A stretch of DNA of 31,195 nt from CAYVLI01 sp964452105 [NCBI: uncultured Nitrospinota bacterium]. Its GTDB lineage: Bacteria > JAUXIQ01. The notes below the pieces were generated by a model. The model was not told the DNA's origin and made no database searches. It was given only the letters and a program-made list of their open reading frames with translations. The DNA lies in assembly GCA_964452105.1 (NCBI GenBank), contig CAYVLI010000001.1, positions 6,423 to 37,617 on the forward strand. Direction: 5' to 3'. Below are positions 7,422 to 14,893 of this stretch, one piece after another. The translations under genes and the position numbers were made by a program. Each line of letters opens with the position of its first letter. The first letter of the stretch is position 1.

Positions 7422-9098
7422 ATGGATGAAGTTCGTGGATACAATCTGGCGGCCGAAGCCGTGAAGAGGGAGGGCGTGGATACCGTTTTCTTTCTCATGG
7501 GCGGACCGATTACTCCTATCATAAGGGCCTGCATGGAGATGGGCATAAAGGCCGTGGATGTGCGTCATGAACAGGCTGCTGCCATGATGGCTCACGGCTG
7601 GAGCCGGGTCACGGGCAGGCCTGGTGTCTGCTTTACCTGTTCGGGGCCTGGCGCCACCAATGCCGTCACCGGGGCCGCAAACGCTTTCGTGGACGGGGCG
7701 CCGGTGGTCTTCATTGGTGGTTCGAGCCCGCTGGTGCGTTCCGGCAGCTATGCTTTTCAGGATATCGACCAGGTGGCAGTAATGCGACCGATTACAAAGT
7801 GGGCGGCGCAGGTTCAGGATACGGTCAGGATACCCTATTTCGTACGCGCCGCTTTCCGTAAGGCCATGAGCGGGAAGCCCGGGCCGGTTTACCTGGACCT
7901 GCCCTGGGACATAATATATGGCAAGGCGGTCAGGGAAGGGGTAGAGTTTCCGGTCGTGCCTGAGAGCTATTTCAGGCCGCAGGCGGATGGGGAATCGGTG
8001 AAATCGGCGGTTGAAGCGCTCAGGCAGGCTGAAAGACCTATCATAGTGGCTGGCAGCGGTGTGCTCTGGTCGGGGGCGGAGAAGGAGCTCGCCCGCCTGG
8101 TGGATGAAACGGGCTTACCTCTGTTTACGACTCCTCTGGCCAGAGGAATCATCCCTGAAGACCACGGCCGGTCTTTCATAGCTGCTCGTTCCATGGCTTT
8201 CAGTGAGGCTGACGCCGTTCTGGTAGTGGGAACCCGGTTCAATTACATTTTGGCTTTCGGGAGCCCGCCCAGGTTTAATCCCCGGGCCAGGATGATTCGC
8301 CTGGACATAGATGCTGAGGAGATGGGCCACAACCGAGCCGTGGATGTCCCTCTGGTGGGGGATGCCAAACAGGTTCTGAGCCAGCTTATAGAGGAGTCCA
8401 ACGGAGCCGTCCATCTCGACGATGATTCTCCCTGGATAACTGCGCTGCGCGAAAAGGATGCTACCGGGAGAGAGGAGCTGACGCCTCTTCTCAATTCCGA
8501 AAGTGTCCCCATACATCCTCTCAGGCTGTGTAAGGAGGTCAGGGATTTCATGGACCGGGACGCCACGCTTGTGGTTGACGGGCACGAGATACTCAACTAC
8601 GCTCGGCAGTCCATCCCGTCCTATCATCCGAGGCATCGGCTGAATACCGGGCCTTTCGGCTGCATAGGGGTGGGTCTGCCATTCGGGGTTGCCGCCAAGC
8701 TGGTTCGGCGGGACAAACAGGTGATAGTTCTAACCGGGGACGGCTCCTTCGGGTTGAACGGCTTCGAGCTGGATACGGCCATCCGCCATGGCCTTTCGAT
8801 TATGGTGGTCATCAGCAATAACGGGGGATGGACTGCGGGCGGTGAGGGGAGATGGGACATACCGGGCAGGGAACTCGGTTTCAGCAGATATGAAAAGATG
8901 GTGGAGGCCTTCGGGGGGCATGCGGAGCATGTTACCCATCCTGATGAAATCCGGCCTGCACTTGAGAGGGCGGCGTCTTCCGGGAAATTCGCCTGCGTAA
9001 ACGTTATCACCGACCAGGAGGCCAGGTCGGTAACGCAGCCGTTCTCCTCCTTTAAGGTAGTGGCGGGCAAAACAACAGACAGCAGCCAGACGGGTTGA
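7422..9098 (+). CDS. Thiamine-pyrophosphate-dependent enzyme, acetolactate synthase / oxalyl-CoA decarboxylase-like
   Basis: A 558-residue three-domain TPP enzyme. The N-terminal PYR domain carries the activating glutamate Glu50 in VRHEQAAAMMAHG and the SGPGATNAVTG motif (74-84). The central domain (about 185-325) is the Rossmann-like fold of the family. The C-terminal PP domain has the TPP/Mg motif GDGSFGLNG beginning at about 439 and ending in NN at 466-467. The region KMVEAFGGHAEHV resembles oxalyl-CoA decarboxylase and 2-hydroxyacyl-CoA lyases as much as acetolactate synthase, so the substrate is not settled. No small regulatory subunit (ilvN/ilvH) is next to it. ATG 7422 is preferred over TTG 7416 because TAGGAT at 7408-7413 is then well spaced. 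Its stop codon overlaps the next start, suggesting coupled expression with the glycosyltransferase. Confidence 0.85.
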   Translation: MDEVRGYNLAAEAVKREGVDTVFFLMGGPITPIIRACMEMGIKAVDVRHEQAAAMMAHGWSRVTGRPGVCFTCSGPGATNAVTGAANAFVDGAPVVFIGGSSPLVRSGSYAFQDIDQVAVMRPITKWAAQVQDTVRIPYFVRAAFRKAMSGKPGPVYLDLPWDIIYGKAVREGVEFPVVPESYFRPQADGESVKSAVEALRQAERPIIVAGSGVLWSGAEKELARLVDETGLPLFTTPLARGIIPEDHGRSFIAARSMAFSEADAVLVVGTRFNYILAFGSPPRFNPRARMIRLDIDAEEMGHNRAVDVPLVGDAKQVLSQLIEESNGAVHLDDDSPWITALREKDATGREELTPLLNSESVPIHPLRLCKEVRDFMDRDATLVVDGHEILNYARQSIPSYHPRHRLNTGPFGCIGVGLPFGVAAKLVRRDKQVIVLTGDGSFGLNGFELDTAIRHGLSIMVVISNNGGWTAGGEGRWDIPGRELGFSRYEKMVEAFGGHAEHVTHPDEIRPALERAASSGKFACVNVITDQEARSVTQPFSSFKVVAGKTTDSSQTG

Positions 9099-9775
9099 TG
9101 TTAACATCTGTAATCATACCTGCTCTTAATGAAAAGAGTACGATCAATTCAACGATTGTAAACCTGATTGAATCGGCGTCGCTTAAGAACCTGGAGATAA
9201 TTGTCGTCGATGCAAGCCCGGACGATAATAAGATTGAGACGATCGACTCTGCCTGTGACGTAAAAGTAATAAAGTCCCGCAGAGGCCGGGCCAGGCAGAT
9301 GAACCTCGGCGCCGGAATCGCAAAGGGTGAGGCGCTTATATTTATTCATGCGGATACCATATTGCCTCATGGCTGGGATAAACTTGTAACCGGTGCGATA
9401 GAAAAGGGTTACGATGGAGGGGGTTTCCTGAAGCGTTATGATTCACCTTCTGCGCTGCGGCGTGTGAATGCATTCTACTCCAACATCAGGACCAGGGTTT
9501 TTGGTGATCTGCTGGGCGATAACTGTATTTTCGTTAAGAAGTTTGTTTTCCATGGTATAGGCGGATTCAAGGAAATAGAGATAATGGAGGACGTGGAGTT
9601 CAGCGGGGAGTTGAAGCGCTACAGGCGCAAGATATTTAGAGATAAAGTTATCACTTCTTCGAGGAGATTCGAAAGGATTGGAGACCTCAAGACTCTATGC
9701 ATATTTTTGCAGGTCAGGATGCTGCGCCTCTTCAAGGTGGACCCTCGAGTGATCGAAGCTCTCTATGATTGTTGA
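9098..9775 (+). CDS. Family 2 glycosyltransferase, rSAM/selenodomain-associated type (TIGR04283-like)
   Basis: A 225-residue GT-A fold transferase. It begins with the family 2 pattern TSVIIPALNEKSTINSTI. The stretch RRGRARQMNLGAGIAKGEALIFIHADT (about 65-91) contains the DxD-type metal motif as HADT, and LGDNCIFV and GGFKEIEIMEDVEFSGELKR are hallmarks of the glycosyltransferase subgroup that co-occurs with ArsS radical SAM proteins. It probably transfers a sugar or sugar-phosphate unit to an activated small molecule; acceptor and donor are unknown. ATG 9098 shares one base with the TGA of the upstream TPP gene. Its last 13 bases overlap the 3' end of the opposite-strand DUF2064 gene, whose family is the usual partner of this one. 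It looks more A+T-rich than the genes before it. Confidence 0.85.
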   Translation: MLTSVIIPALNEKSTINSTIVNLIESASLKNLEIIVVDASPDDNKIETIDSACDVKVIKSRRGRARQMNLGAGIAKGEALIFIHADTILPHGWDKLVTGAIEKGYDGGGFLKRYDSPSALRRVNAFYSNIRTRVFGDLLGDNCIFVKKFVFHGIGGFKEIEIMEDVEFSGELKRYRRKIFRDKVITSSRRFERIGDLKTLCIFLQVRMLRLFKVDPRVIEALYDC

Positions 9776-10398
9776 CACCGGGCAGGATGCCCGAAGTAAT
9801 ACAGATCCTCGACTTCGTCTATGTCTCGTTTTTCCTCCAGTGTGGACAGGTTTAACTTCATTTCCCGCGCCAGGGACATGGTGTCTTCAAAAACCGTCGA
9901 GCTTCCCCACTCTATGTTCCTGAACAGGTTGGTTTTTTTCTTCAAGCCTATCAGATAGTAGCCTCCGTCTTCAGCCGGCCCGATGACCCCATCCAATTTT
10001 TCGTCGTTTTCGAGCCCTCTGAAGGCGGCTTCTATAAAATCTTCGCTGATATCGGGGATATCGGATCCCACCAGGATGACATTGTTATAACTCTTCAGCC
10101 CGGTTTCAAAAGCGTTAAGCATCCTTTGGCCTAAATCTTCACCTCTCTGCTGCAAAATCTTTTCTTTGTTTATCAGTTCACGAAAATAGTTCTCGGCTCC
10201 GGCGACGTACAATTTTACGTCGTAACTTGTCTTCCTCACTGTGCTGCGGCTAGCAAGTGATTGGATGGTATTTCGAAGCAAATACTCATATATCGCTCTT
10301 GCCCCTGCCTCGCCTACCTTCTTTGCCAGCCTGCTTTTCACTTCCCTGGAGTTAGGATTCCTGGCAAATATTATCAACAGGTTGTTTCTCTTTTCCAA
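9763..10398 (-). CDS. CofC-like transferase, DUF2064 (TIGR04282-like), rSAM/selenodomain-associated
   Basis: A 211-residue protein with the nucleotidyltransferase-like DUF2064 fold. Visible are the N-terminal LIIFARNPNSREVKSRLAKK (phosphate-binding loop region), the GEDLGQRMLNAF motif, VGSDIPDIS, IGPAEDGGYYLIGL and WGSSTVFEDT. This family resembles CofC, the phospholactate guanylyltransferase, and is found beside ArsS and the TIGR04283 glycosyltransferase, both present here. The likely start is TTG 10398, with a strong AAGGGGG site four bases upstream on the - strand; it overlaps the end of the VTT gene by 25 bases. The stop overlaps the convergent glycosyltransferase gene by 13 bases. The exact reaction is not known to me. 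Confidence 0.85.
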   Translation of the reverse strand: MEKRNNLLIIFARNPNSREVKSRLAKKVGEAGARAIYEYLLRNTIQSLASRSTVRKTSYDVKLYVAGAENYFRELINKEKILQQRGEDLGQRMLNAFETGLKSYNNVILVGSDIPDISEDFIEAAFRGLENDEKLDGVIGPAEDGGYYLIGLKKKTNLFRNIEWGSSTVFEDTMSLAREMKLNLSTLEEKRDIDEVEDLYYFGHPARCQQS

Positions 10399-11102
10399 TT
10401 TTCCCCCTTAACCTTTTTTATAATCTTCGGGAGGTATAACGAGAAGGCGAATAGGGCTACCGATAAGAATATTCTGTACGATATCAGTTGTCCCCAGTCG
10501 CCCGAAACCCAGACCTCTTTCAGCGTTCCGATGAGGAAGGTAAAGATAAAAGTTCCAACGGCGATGCCCAGGCCTGTCCCGGCGAAATAGTCCCAAAATC
10601 GCACTCTGGTTAGTCCCATGCCGTAGTCCATGGCGGTGAAGGGGAAATAGATCAGACGGAGGTAGAGCACCGTTGCGAAGCCGTTCCGCTCTATGGCGTC
10701 ATCGTATTTTTTCAGCCTGTTTCCTATTAGCGAGGCGGCGAAATCCCTTCCCAGGGTTCGGCCTATAAAGAAGGCGGCGCTTGCGCCTCCCATGGCGCCG
10801 ATGAACACGAAGAGGAATCCCCAGTAGGGACCGAAGATGGCTGCGCCGATGCCTGTGAGTATTGTCCCCGGGATAAACAGACATACGCCGAGGATATAGA
10901 TAACTATGTATGCGAGCGGTCCCCAGAATCCCATCGACTCCAGAAGGCCGCTCAATTTATCGATGGTGAAATAGCTTTTTAACTCCGAAAAGTAGAACAG
11001 GTAAACCGATAAGCCGATAATGGCCAAAAGCGCTGAAGCCTTTATCAAGATCTTCTTGCGATTATTTACAGGTTTTTCTACCACCACGTTCATATCTTTC
11101 AT
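10374..11102 (-). CDS. TVP38/TMEM64 (VTT domain, SNARE-associated/DedA superfamily) membrane protein
   Basis: A 242-residue polytopic inner-membrane protein. Hydrophobic segments lie at about 21-42, 56-84, 88-112, 140-160, 170-195 and 208-226. The VTT core motif is visible: LFIPGTILTGIGAAIFGPYWGFLFVFIGAMGGASAAFFIGRTLGRD (read in two parts around residues 77-122), followed by FPFTAMDYGMGLTRVRFWDYFAGTGLG. The broader DedA/VTT superfamily includes lipid scramblase-like and transport-linked proteins; the substrate here is unknown. In many bacteria VTT proteins are adjacent or fused to a mercuric-reductase-like flavoprotein, which is also in this operon. ATG 11102 and ATG 11093 are both possible starts. 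It begins 39 bases after the readthrough stop of arsS. Confidence 0.86.
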   Translation of the reverse strand: MKDMNVVVEKPVNNRKKILIKASALLAIIGLSVYLFYFSELKSYFTIDKLSGLLESMGFWGPLAYIVIYILGVCLFIPGTILTGIGAAIFGPYWGFLFVFIGAMGGASAAFFIGRTLGRDFAASLIGNRLKKYDDAIERNGFATVLYLRLIYFPFTAMDYGMGLTRVRFWDYFAGTGLGIAVGTFIFTFLIGTLKEVWVSGDWGQLISYRIFLSVALFAFSLYLPKIIKKVKGENWKRETTC

Positions 11103-11131
11103 TACTTCTCATTTTTCCCTTTTTGGCTGCT

Positions 11132-11165
11132 AAACCCGAACTCAGGTTTTGATGGCTCCTTCTCA
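11132..11165 (-). promoter_or_regulatory. Sec codon and SECIS-like hairpin of arsS
   Basis: On the arsS mRNA the UGA (11163-11165) is followed after 13 bases by a seven-pair stem AAACCUG / CGGGUUU closing the tetraloop AGUU (stem at 11143-11149 and 11132-11138). The loop begins 20 bases after the UGA and has a G in its second position. Bacterial SECIS elements lie directly downstream of the Sec UGA at this kind of spacing and carry a G at the start of the apical loop, which SelB recognises. The hairpin lies over the second, terminating UGA. Confidence 0.72.
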
Positions 11166-12152
11166 TGTAAAACCCGTACCTGCGGCGCAGGCGTAGCAAT
11201 GGTCTGAAGTAATGATGTCGCTGCCGGGTTCCGGAGGGCCTGCCATATCTGCGATATGAGTTTTGCGGCCCCCCATGGGAAGTCCGGCGGCCAGATTAAA
11301 ATCGCAGTCGTAAAGGTATCCGTTCCAGTCCACCGAGAGGAGTGAACGACACATCAGCCCTTCGACATTCTGCGGATTGAAGTTTGAAGCGAGCATTTCC
11401 ATGTATGCCTCGAAGCCGCCTGAGCGCAGAAGCTGTCTCCTGAACCTCCCAAGGGGAGTCAGGCCGAACATGAAAAGGTTGTTAAATACTATTCCCCACT
11501 GCTTTTGCAGCAAGCTTCTGAACGCTTCTTCCACTTGTGATTCTGCGGCAGGCAGGTACGGGCCGGTGGGATTTGAAATTAGATTGAGTTCCAATCCCGT
11601 TCCCTCCTCTCCGTAACCCGCGGTGTTTAATTTTTTCAGCGCCGAAATGCTTTTTTGGAAAATGCCTTCCCCCCGCTGCGAGTCCGTTTCCAGCCGGTTT
11701 AAAGAAGGCAGTGAAGCGACGATGGCTACTCTGTACTTTAGGAACAGATGGAGAAGCCCTGACGGTCTGTCCTTTAGAATGGAAAGGTTGGAACGGACGG
11801 ATATCCTCTTGCTGCACGATGAGAGCCTCTCGATTAAGCCGGATAGCCCGGGGTGCAGTTCGGGGGCTCCGCCGGTGATGTCTATGGTTTGTAATCGGGC
11901 CCTTTTCGCAAAGTTCTCCACGGCATTTATTGTGTCTTCATCCATTAATTCCATTCTTTTGGGGCCGGCTTCCAGATGACAGTGCGCGCAGGCCTGGTTG
12001 CATAATCGACCCAGGTTGATTTGCAGGGTCTTCGTCTCCCCCTTCTTCAGTTCCAGGCCGTGTTCGGAGAGGCGCTGATGGAAAGATCGAACAACCCCCG
12101 ACTCCTCATCGAAGCAGAGCTGAACGCCTTCGGTCGTTGGTCTTGTATTCAT
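11142..12152 (-). CDS. arsS: Radical SAM protein ArsS (arsenosugar biosynthesis), probable selenoprotein with Sec330
   Basis: A radical SAM enzyme of the TIGR04167 (rSAM/SeCys) family, thought to build the arsenosugar moiety by S-adenosylmethionine chemistry. The iron-sulfur motif CNQACAHC gives Cys51, Cys55 and Cys58. GGAPEL follows at about 95, and the C-terminal domain contains DWNGYLYDCDFN. Near the end DHCYACAAGTGFT (317-329) is followed by TGA (11163-11165) and then EGAIKT and a second TGA (11142-11144). In the family this tail reads CxxC, five or more residues, then S[C or U]xGA, so the first TGA falls exactly on the Cys/Sec position and EGA on the residues after it. A SECIS-like hairpin follows directly. 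I therefore extend the gene to 336 residues with Sec330. A conventional call stops at 329 residues. It lies in an operon with DUF547, flavoprotein, VTT and DUF2064 genes. Confidence 0.88.
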
Positions 12153-12208
12153 TCCTTTTCTTCCATAGAAAGTTCATAGTTCAGGACCATATTTCTGCGC
12201 CTCCACAC

Positions 12209-13651
12209 TCAAGCTTCTCCTCTCAAACGGAAAAAGAGCCTGAGGAGTTTCTTCGTTCTGCCAGAGAATATTTTCGATGAGTAATAATTTCCGGCCACGC
12301 GCTTGTTTATCTCTCCGAGCGTGGGGTAGGGATGCACGCTCAGGGCCAGGGCAGAGAGCTTGACCTTCCCGCTCAGTATGGCCACCCATTCGTTGATCAG
12401 CTCACCCGCTCTCGGCCCCAGTATCTGGACGCCGATTGGTTTGCTTTTCCTATCGAGTATCATTTTTATCTTTCCTGTTATAGCGCCTTCCGTCAGGCTT
12501 CTGTCGTTGTCCTTGAACTCTTCCGTCCAGACGGAATATTCGATTCCCGAGGCCCTGGCTCTCTTTTCGTTCATCCCGATGCTTGCCAGTTCGGGATCGG
12601 TAAAAGTGCACCATGGAAGGAAGGTGTAATCGGTCTTTTTAGGCAGGTGGAAGATGGCGTTGCTTATGACGACGCCCCCTTCGTAGCCGGCAGCGTGAGT
12701 GAACAGGTGAGTTCCTGTTACATCGCCTGCGGCATAAATATGTTTTTGAGTCGTCTGCAACCTTCTGTTGACCTTTAGCCCTTTTTCATCGAATTCTACG
12801 CCGATGTCCTCGAGGCCAAGCTCGCCGATGTTTGATTCCCTGCCTATTGCCACGAGTAGTGTCTCTGCACGTAGTGAAAGAGTCTCTCCTTCACCGTTTT
12901 TCATGAAGACTTCTCTCTCGCTACCCAGGTCGTTAACACCGATAATGGAAGAGTCCAAATGGAATATTACGCCTTCCGACCTCAAGACTTGCATGACTTC
13001 GTCAGCCATGTCCCTATCTTCTTTGCTGAGGATTTGTGCACTTCTTTGCACGACGTGAATCTTAGAGCCGAGTCGGGAGAAAGCCTGAGCCATTTCCATG
13101 GCTATGGGACCTGCACCAAGCATGATCATGGATTCGGGCAGATGGTTGAGGGAAAAGAGATCTCTGTTTGTTATAAAAGCGGTTTTATCCAGGCCCTCTA
13201 TGGGGGGAATGTAGGGAGACGAACCCGTAGCTATCACCCATTTCCTGGCGGAGTGAGTTTTACCGTCTAAGTTTATGGAGCGCTCGTCTGAAAAGGTTGG
13301 CATACCGAATTCTACCTTTGCGCCCATGTCTCGAAATCTTTCGGCGGAATCGTGCGCTTGTATGGCGCTGATAACGTCTCTGATCCTTTCAGTCACTTTT
13401 TTAAAATCGGGCGGAGGCATCTCCGCAGGGAGAAGGCCGAATGTACCTACGTTTTTCGCCAGATGGTGAACGTGGGCTGTCTTGATGAGCGTCTTGCTCG
13501 GAACGCATCCGAAATGGAGGCAATCTCCTCCCAGTTCTTTTTCTTTTTCGATGAGTAGTGTTTTTGCGCCGAGTCGGGCTGCACCGGCTGCGACGGTAAG
13601 CCCTGCAGCCCCACCGCCGATTACGCCGATATCGAAATCATAATTTGCCAT
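12209..13651 (-). CDS. FAD-dependent pyridine nucleotide-disulfide oxidoreductase (mercuric reductase / dihydrolipoamide dehydrogenase-like)
   Basis: A 480-residue class I flavoprotein disulfide reductase. The N-terminal FAD site is DIGVIGGGAAGLTVAAGAA (7-25). The redox-active disulfide is GGDCLHFGCVPSK with Cys44 and Cys49. The NAD(P)H-binding site is MIMLGAGPIAMEMAQAFSRLG (about 173-193), and the second FAD motif is IYAAGDVTG. The dimerisation domain ends with HPYPTLGE, supplying the active-site histidine. It lacks the C-terminal vicinal cysteine pair and the N-terminal NmerA domain of true mercuric reductases, so mercury reduction is unlikely. Homologs commonly accompany VTT-domain proteins, as here, and the physiological substrate is unknown. 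Start ATG 13651 has GAGG eight bases upstream; an ATG five codons earlier has no ribosome site. The gene is 40 bases after DUF547. Confidence 0.9.
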   Translation of the reverse strand: MANYDFDIGVIGGGAAGLTVAAGAARLGAKTLLIEKEKELGGDCLHFGCVPSKTLIKTAHVHHLAKNVGTFGLLPAEMPPPDFKKVTERIRDVISAIQAHDSAERFRDMGAKVEFGMPTFSDERSINLDGKTHSARKWVIATGSSPYIPPIEGLDKTAFITNRDLFSLNHLPESMIMLGAGPIAMEMAQAFSRLGSKIHVVQRSAQILSKEDRDMADEVMQVLRSEGVIFHLDSSIIGVNDLGSEREVFMKNGEGETLSLRAETLLVAIGRESNIGELGLEDIGVEFDEKGLKVNRRLQTTQKHIYAAGDVTGTHLFTHAAGYEGGVVISNAIFHLPKKTDYTFLPWCTFTDPELASIGMNEKRARASGIEYSVWTEEFKDNDRSLTEGAITGKIKMILDRKSKPIGVQILGPRAGELINEWVAILSGKVKLSALALSVHPYPTLGEINKRVAGNYYSSKIFSGRTKKLLRLFFRLRGEA

Positions 13652-13691
13652 AGGGGCCTCTATCATGCAGAAAATTTGTATAATTGCTTGT

Positions 13692-14462
13692 TTATTTTTC
13701 GTTCAGGGACCAATCGTAATCGTAGTAATCGATTTTAATTTTTCCCTTGTTACTTTCAAGGAAATTTTTGAGGTCACCTTCCGCATATATCAGGTAAAAA
13801 CCTATGATGTCGTTATCGAAGTCTTCTGAAAACCACTTGAATATCTCGTTTACGTATAGAGTATGGTACTCAATCCTGTAACGCTGCGGGTCGTTTATAA
13901 ACGTTCGCGTGGAGTCGTCCAGTTGCTGATTCAATATGTTTCCCTGATATGGTTCAGCGCGGAGAGGGGGACAACCTTTCGAAGCGCAGTTTACAGCGAA
14001 ATGCGCCCGCGGGTCTTTAAAACGGGGTCGGATAATTCCATGCTCGATGTGGTCGAGGGTGAGTCTATCACCGTCGATGCTGCAAATCTTCTTCTTCCAG
14101 GGGCTCCTGAATATATTCCCCAAATCTTTTATTGATTTAACACCAGGGTAGGCGCTCAGTATCAGCTTAATGGTACAGGCATTATATGCGTTCAGGTAGA
14201 AGGCGAGCTGTTCCTCTCTGGGGAGGTTATTTGTATCCGTTTCTTTCAGTATTTTGAGATATCTATCGAGTTTGGATTCTTCGTTTTTAAACCCTTTGTA
14301 ATCCACTATTCCTTTATCATTATATTTGATTAACAGCCTGGCGTAAAGGCTGTGGTCCACGGTATCGGTGTCTGTGCTTGCCTCAGCCTGAATTGAGAGT
14401 CCAACAAAAAAGATTAACGATAAGATTATGTAGAAACAGAATGTATTTGTTTTTGTGTTCAT
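13692..14462 (-). CDS. Exported DUF547 domain protein
   Basis: A 256-residue protein with a signal peptide at about residues 1-28 (basic start, FYIILSLIFFVGL core, cleavage after QAEA). The DUF547 domain follows: YARLLIKYNDKGIVDYKGFK, EEQLAFYLNAYNACTIKLIL, HAFVN-like segment read here as HFAVNCASKGCPPLRAEPY, then FINDPQRY and IFKWFSEDF. The conserved AVNCAS.GCP block and the asparagine-rich LNAYNA motif are intact. DUF547 is a papain-like-fold domain of uncertain activity, often beside flavoprotein and radical SAM genes. GAGGA stands five to nine bases before ATG 14462, giving a clear start. It is the first gene of the five-gene minus-strand operon and looks A+T-richer than its downstream neighbours. 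Confidence 0.85.
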   Translation of the reverse strand: MNTKTNTFCFYIILSLIFFVGLSIQAEASTDTDTVDHSLYARLLIKYNDKGIVDYKGFKNEESKLDRYLKILKETDTNNLPREEQLAFYLNAYNACTIKLILSAYPGVKSIKDLGNIFRSPWKKKICSIDGDRLTLDHIEHGIIRPRFKDPRAHFAVNCASKGCPPLRAEPYQGNILNQQLDDSTRTFINDPQRYRIEYHTLYVNEIFKWFSEDFDNDIIGFYLIYAEGDLKNFLESNKGKIKIDYYDYDWSLNEK

Positions 14463-14699
14463 GATTTCCTCGGTATGAAGGATTTTTAATCATTCAACTC
14501 TCTTTTAAATGAATAACGTTATGAGATTGATTCTATTTCGGTTTTGATTTATCCGCTCAATAGTATATTTTATCTCATCCTGCAAATGAAAAAGTAATTT
14601 GTCTTACATGAACGGCAACCCCCCCCTGTTTTTTTGTTCATACATGGCTCCTGATGTGCGTTTCGTAAGCGGGGTTGAAATTGGTTTTAAAGAGAGGAG

Positions 14700-14729
14700 G
14701 GCGAATATGGATGCAGGGGAGGATTCGCC
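14700..14729. repeat. Inverted repeat GGCGAAT / ATTCGCC upstream of the ilvE promoter
   Basis: Perfect seven-base arms (14700-14706 and 14723-14729) are separated by 16 bases. A TTTTTTT tract begins about 12 bases later but belongs to the promoter spacer, so I favour an operator-like or weak terminator-like role over a clear assignment. The arms sit just upstream of the -35 element. Confidence 0.4.
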
Positions 14730-14736
14730 TTAGTAT

Positions 14737-14765
14737 TTGATTTTTTTAATCTTCTCTTTTATATT
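14737..14765 (+). promoter_or_regulatory. Sigma-70-type promoter for ilvE
   Basis: TTGATT (14737-14742) and TATATT (14760-14765) are separated by exactly 17 bases, matching four of six and five of six consensus positions. Transcription would start near 14772, about 45 bases before the first possible ilvE start and 120 before the preferred one. Confidence 0.55.
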
Positions 14766-14893
14766 TTGTTCTTGCGGTATCCTGTTTATTCTGGTAATTT
14801 TAAAAAGGAAATGTCATGTTTTACGTCGAGGGGCGGCCAGGCTTCGCCGACGGTGTGAAAAAATGGAAAGGTGCAGGGAAGGATAGAAAAGGG

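Larger units (their letters stand above)
14463..14893. other. Divergent intergenic region between the DUF547 operon and ilvE
   Basis: This A+T-rich stretch of 431 bases separates two divergent genes. It holds the DUF547 ribosome-binding site, a perfect ten-base palindrome ATAACGTTAT at 14513-14522 (51-60 bases before the DUF547 start), a C tract followed by a T tract near 14618-14636, an inverted repeat at 14700-14729 and an ilvE promoter at 14737-14765. No convincing gene is present apart from a possible N-terminal extension of ilvE from 14816. Confidence 0.6.

Noticed and set aside
11120-11144. A second selenocysteine at the next in-frame UGA of arsS (adding only three more residues before UAG)
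   Set aside because: The family ends a few residues after the first Cys/Sec position and the second UGA lies within the SECIS hairpin; a normal stop is simpler.
12209-13651. Mercuric reductase (merA) assignment for the flavoprotein
   Set aside because: The C-terminal vicinal cysteine pair needed to bind Hg(II) is missing and no mer genes accompany it; a related disulfide oxidoreductase of unknown substrate fits better.
14608-14733. 41-codon frame upstream of ilvE whose last eight codons follow a strong AGAGGAGG sequence
   Set aside because: The long version has no ribosome site and runs through homopolymer tracts. The eight-codon version lies upstream of the predicted ilvE promoter, so it would not be in the ilvE transcript.
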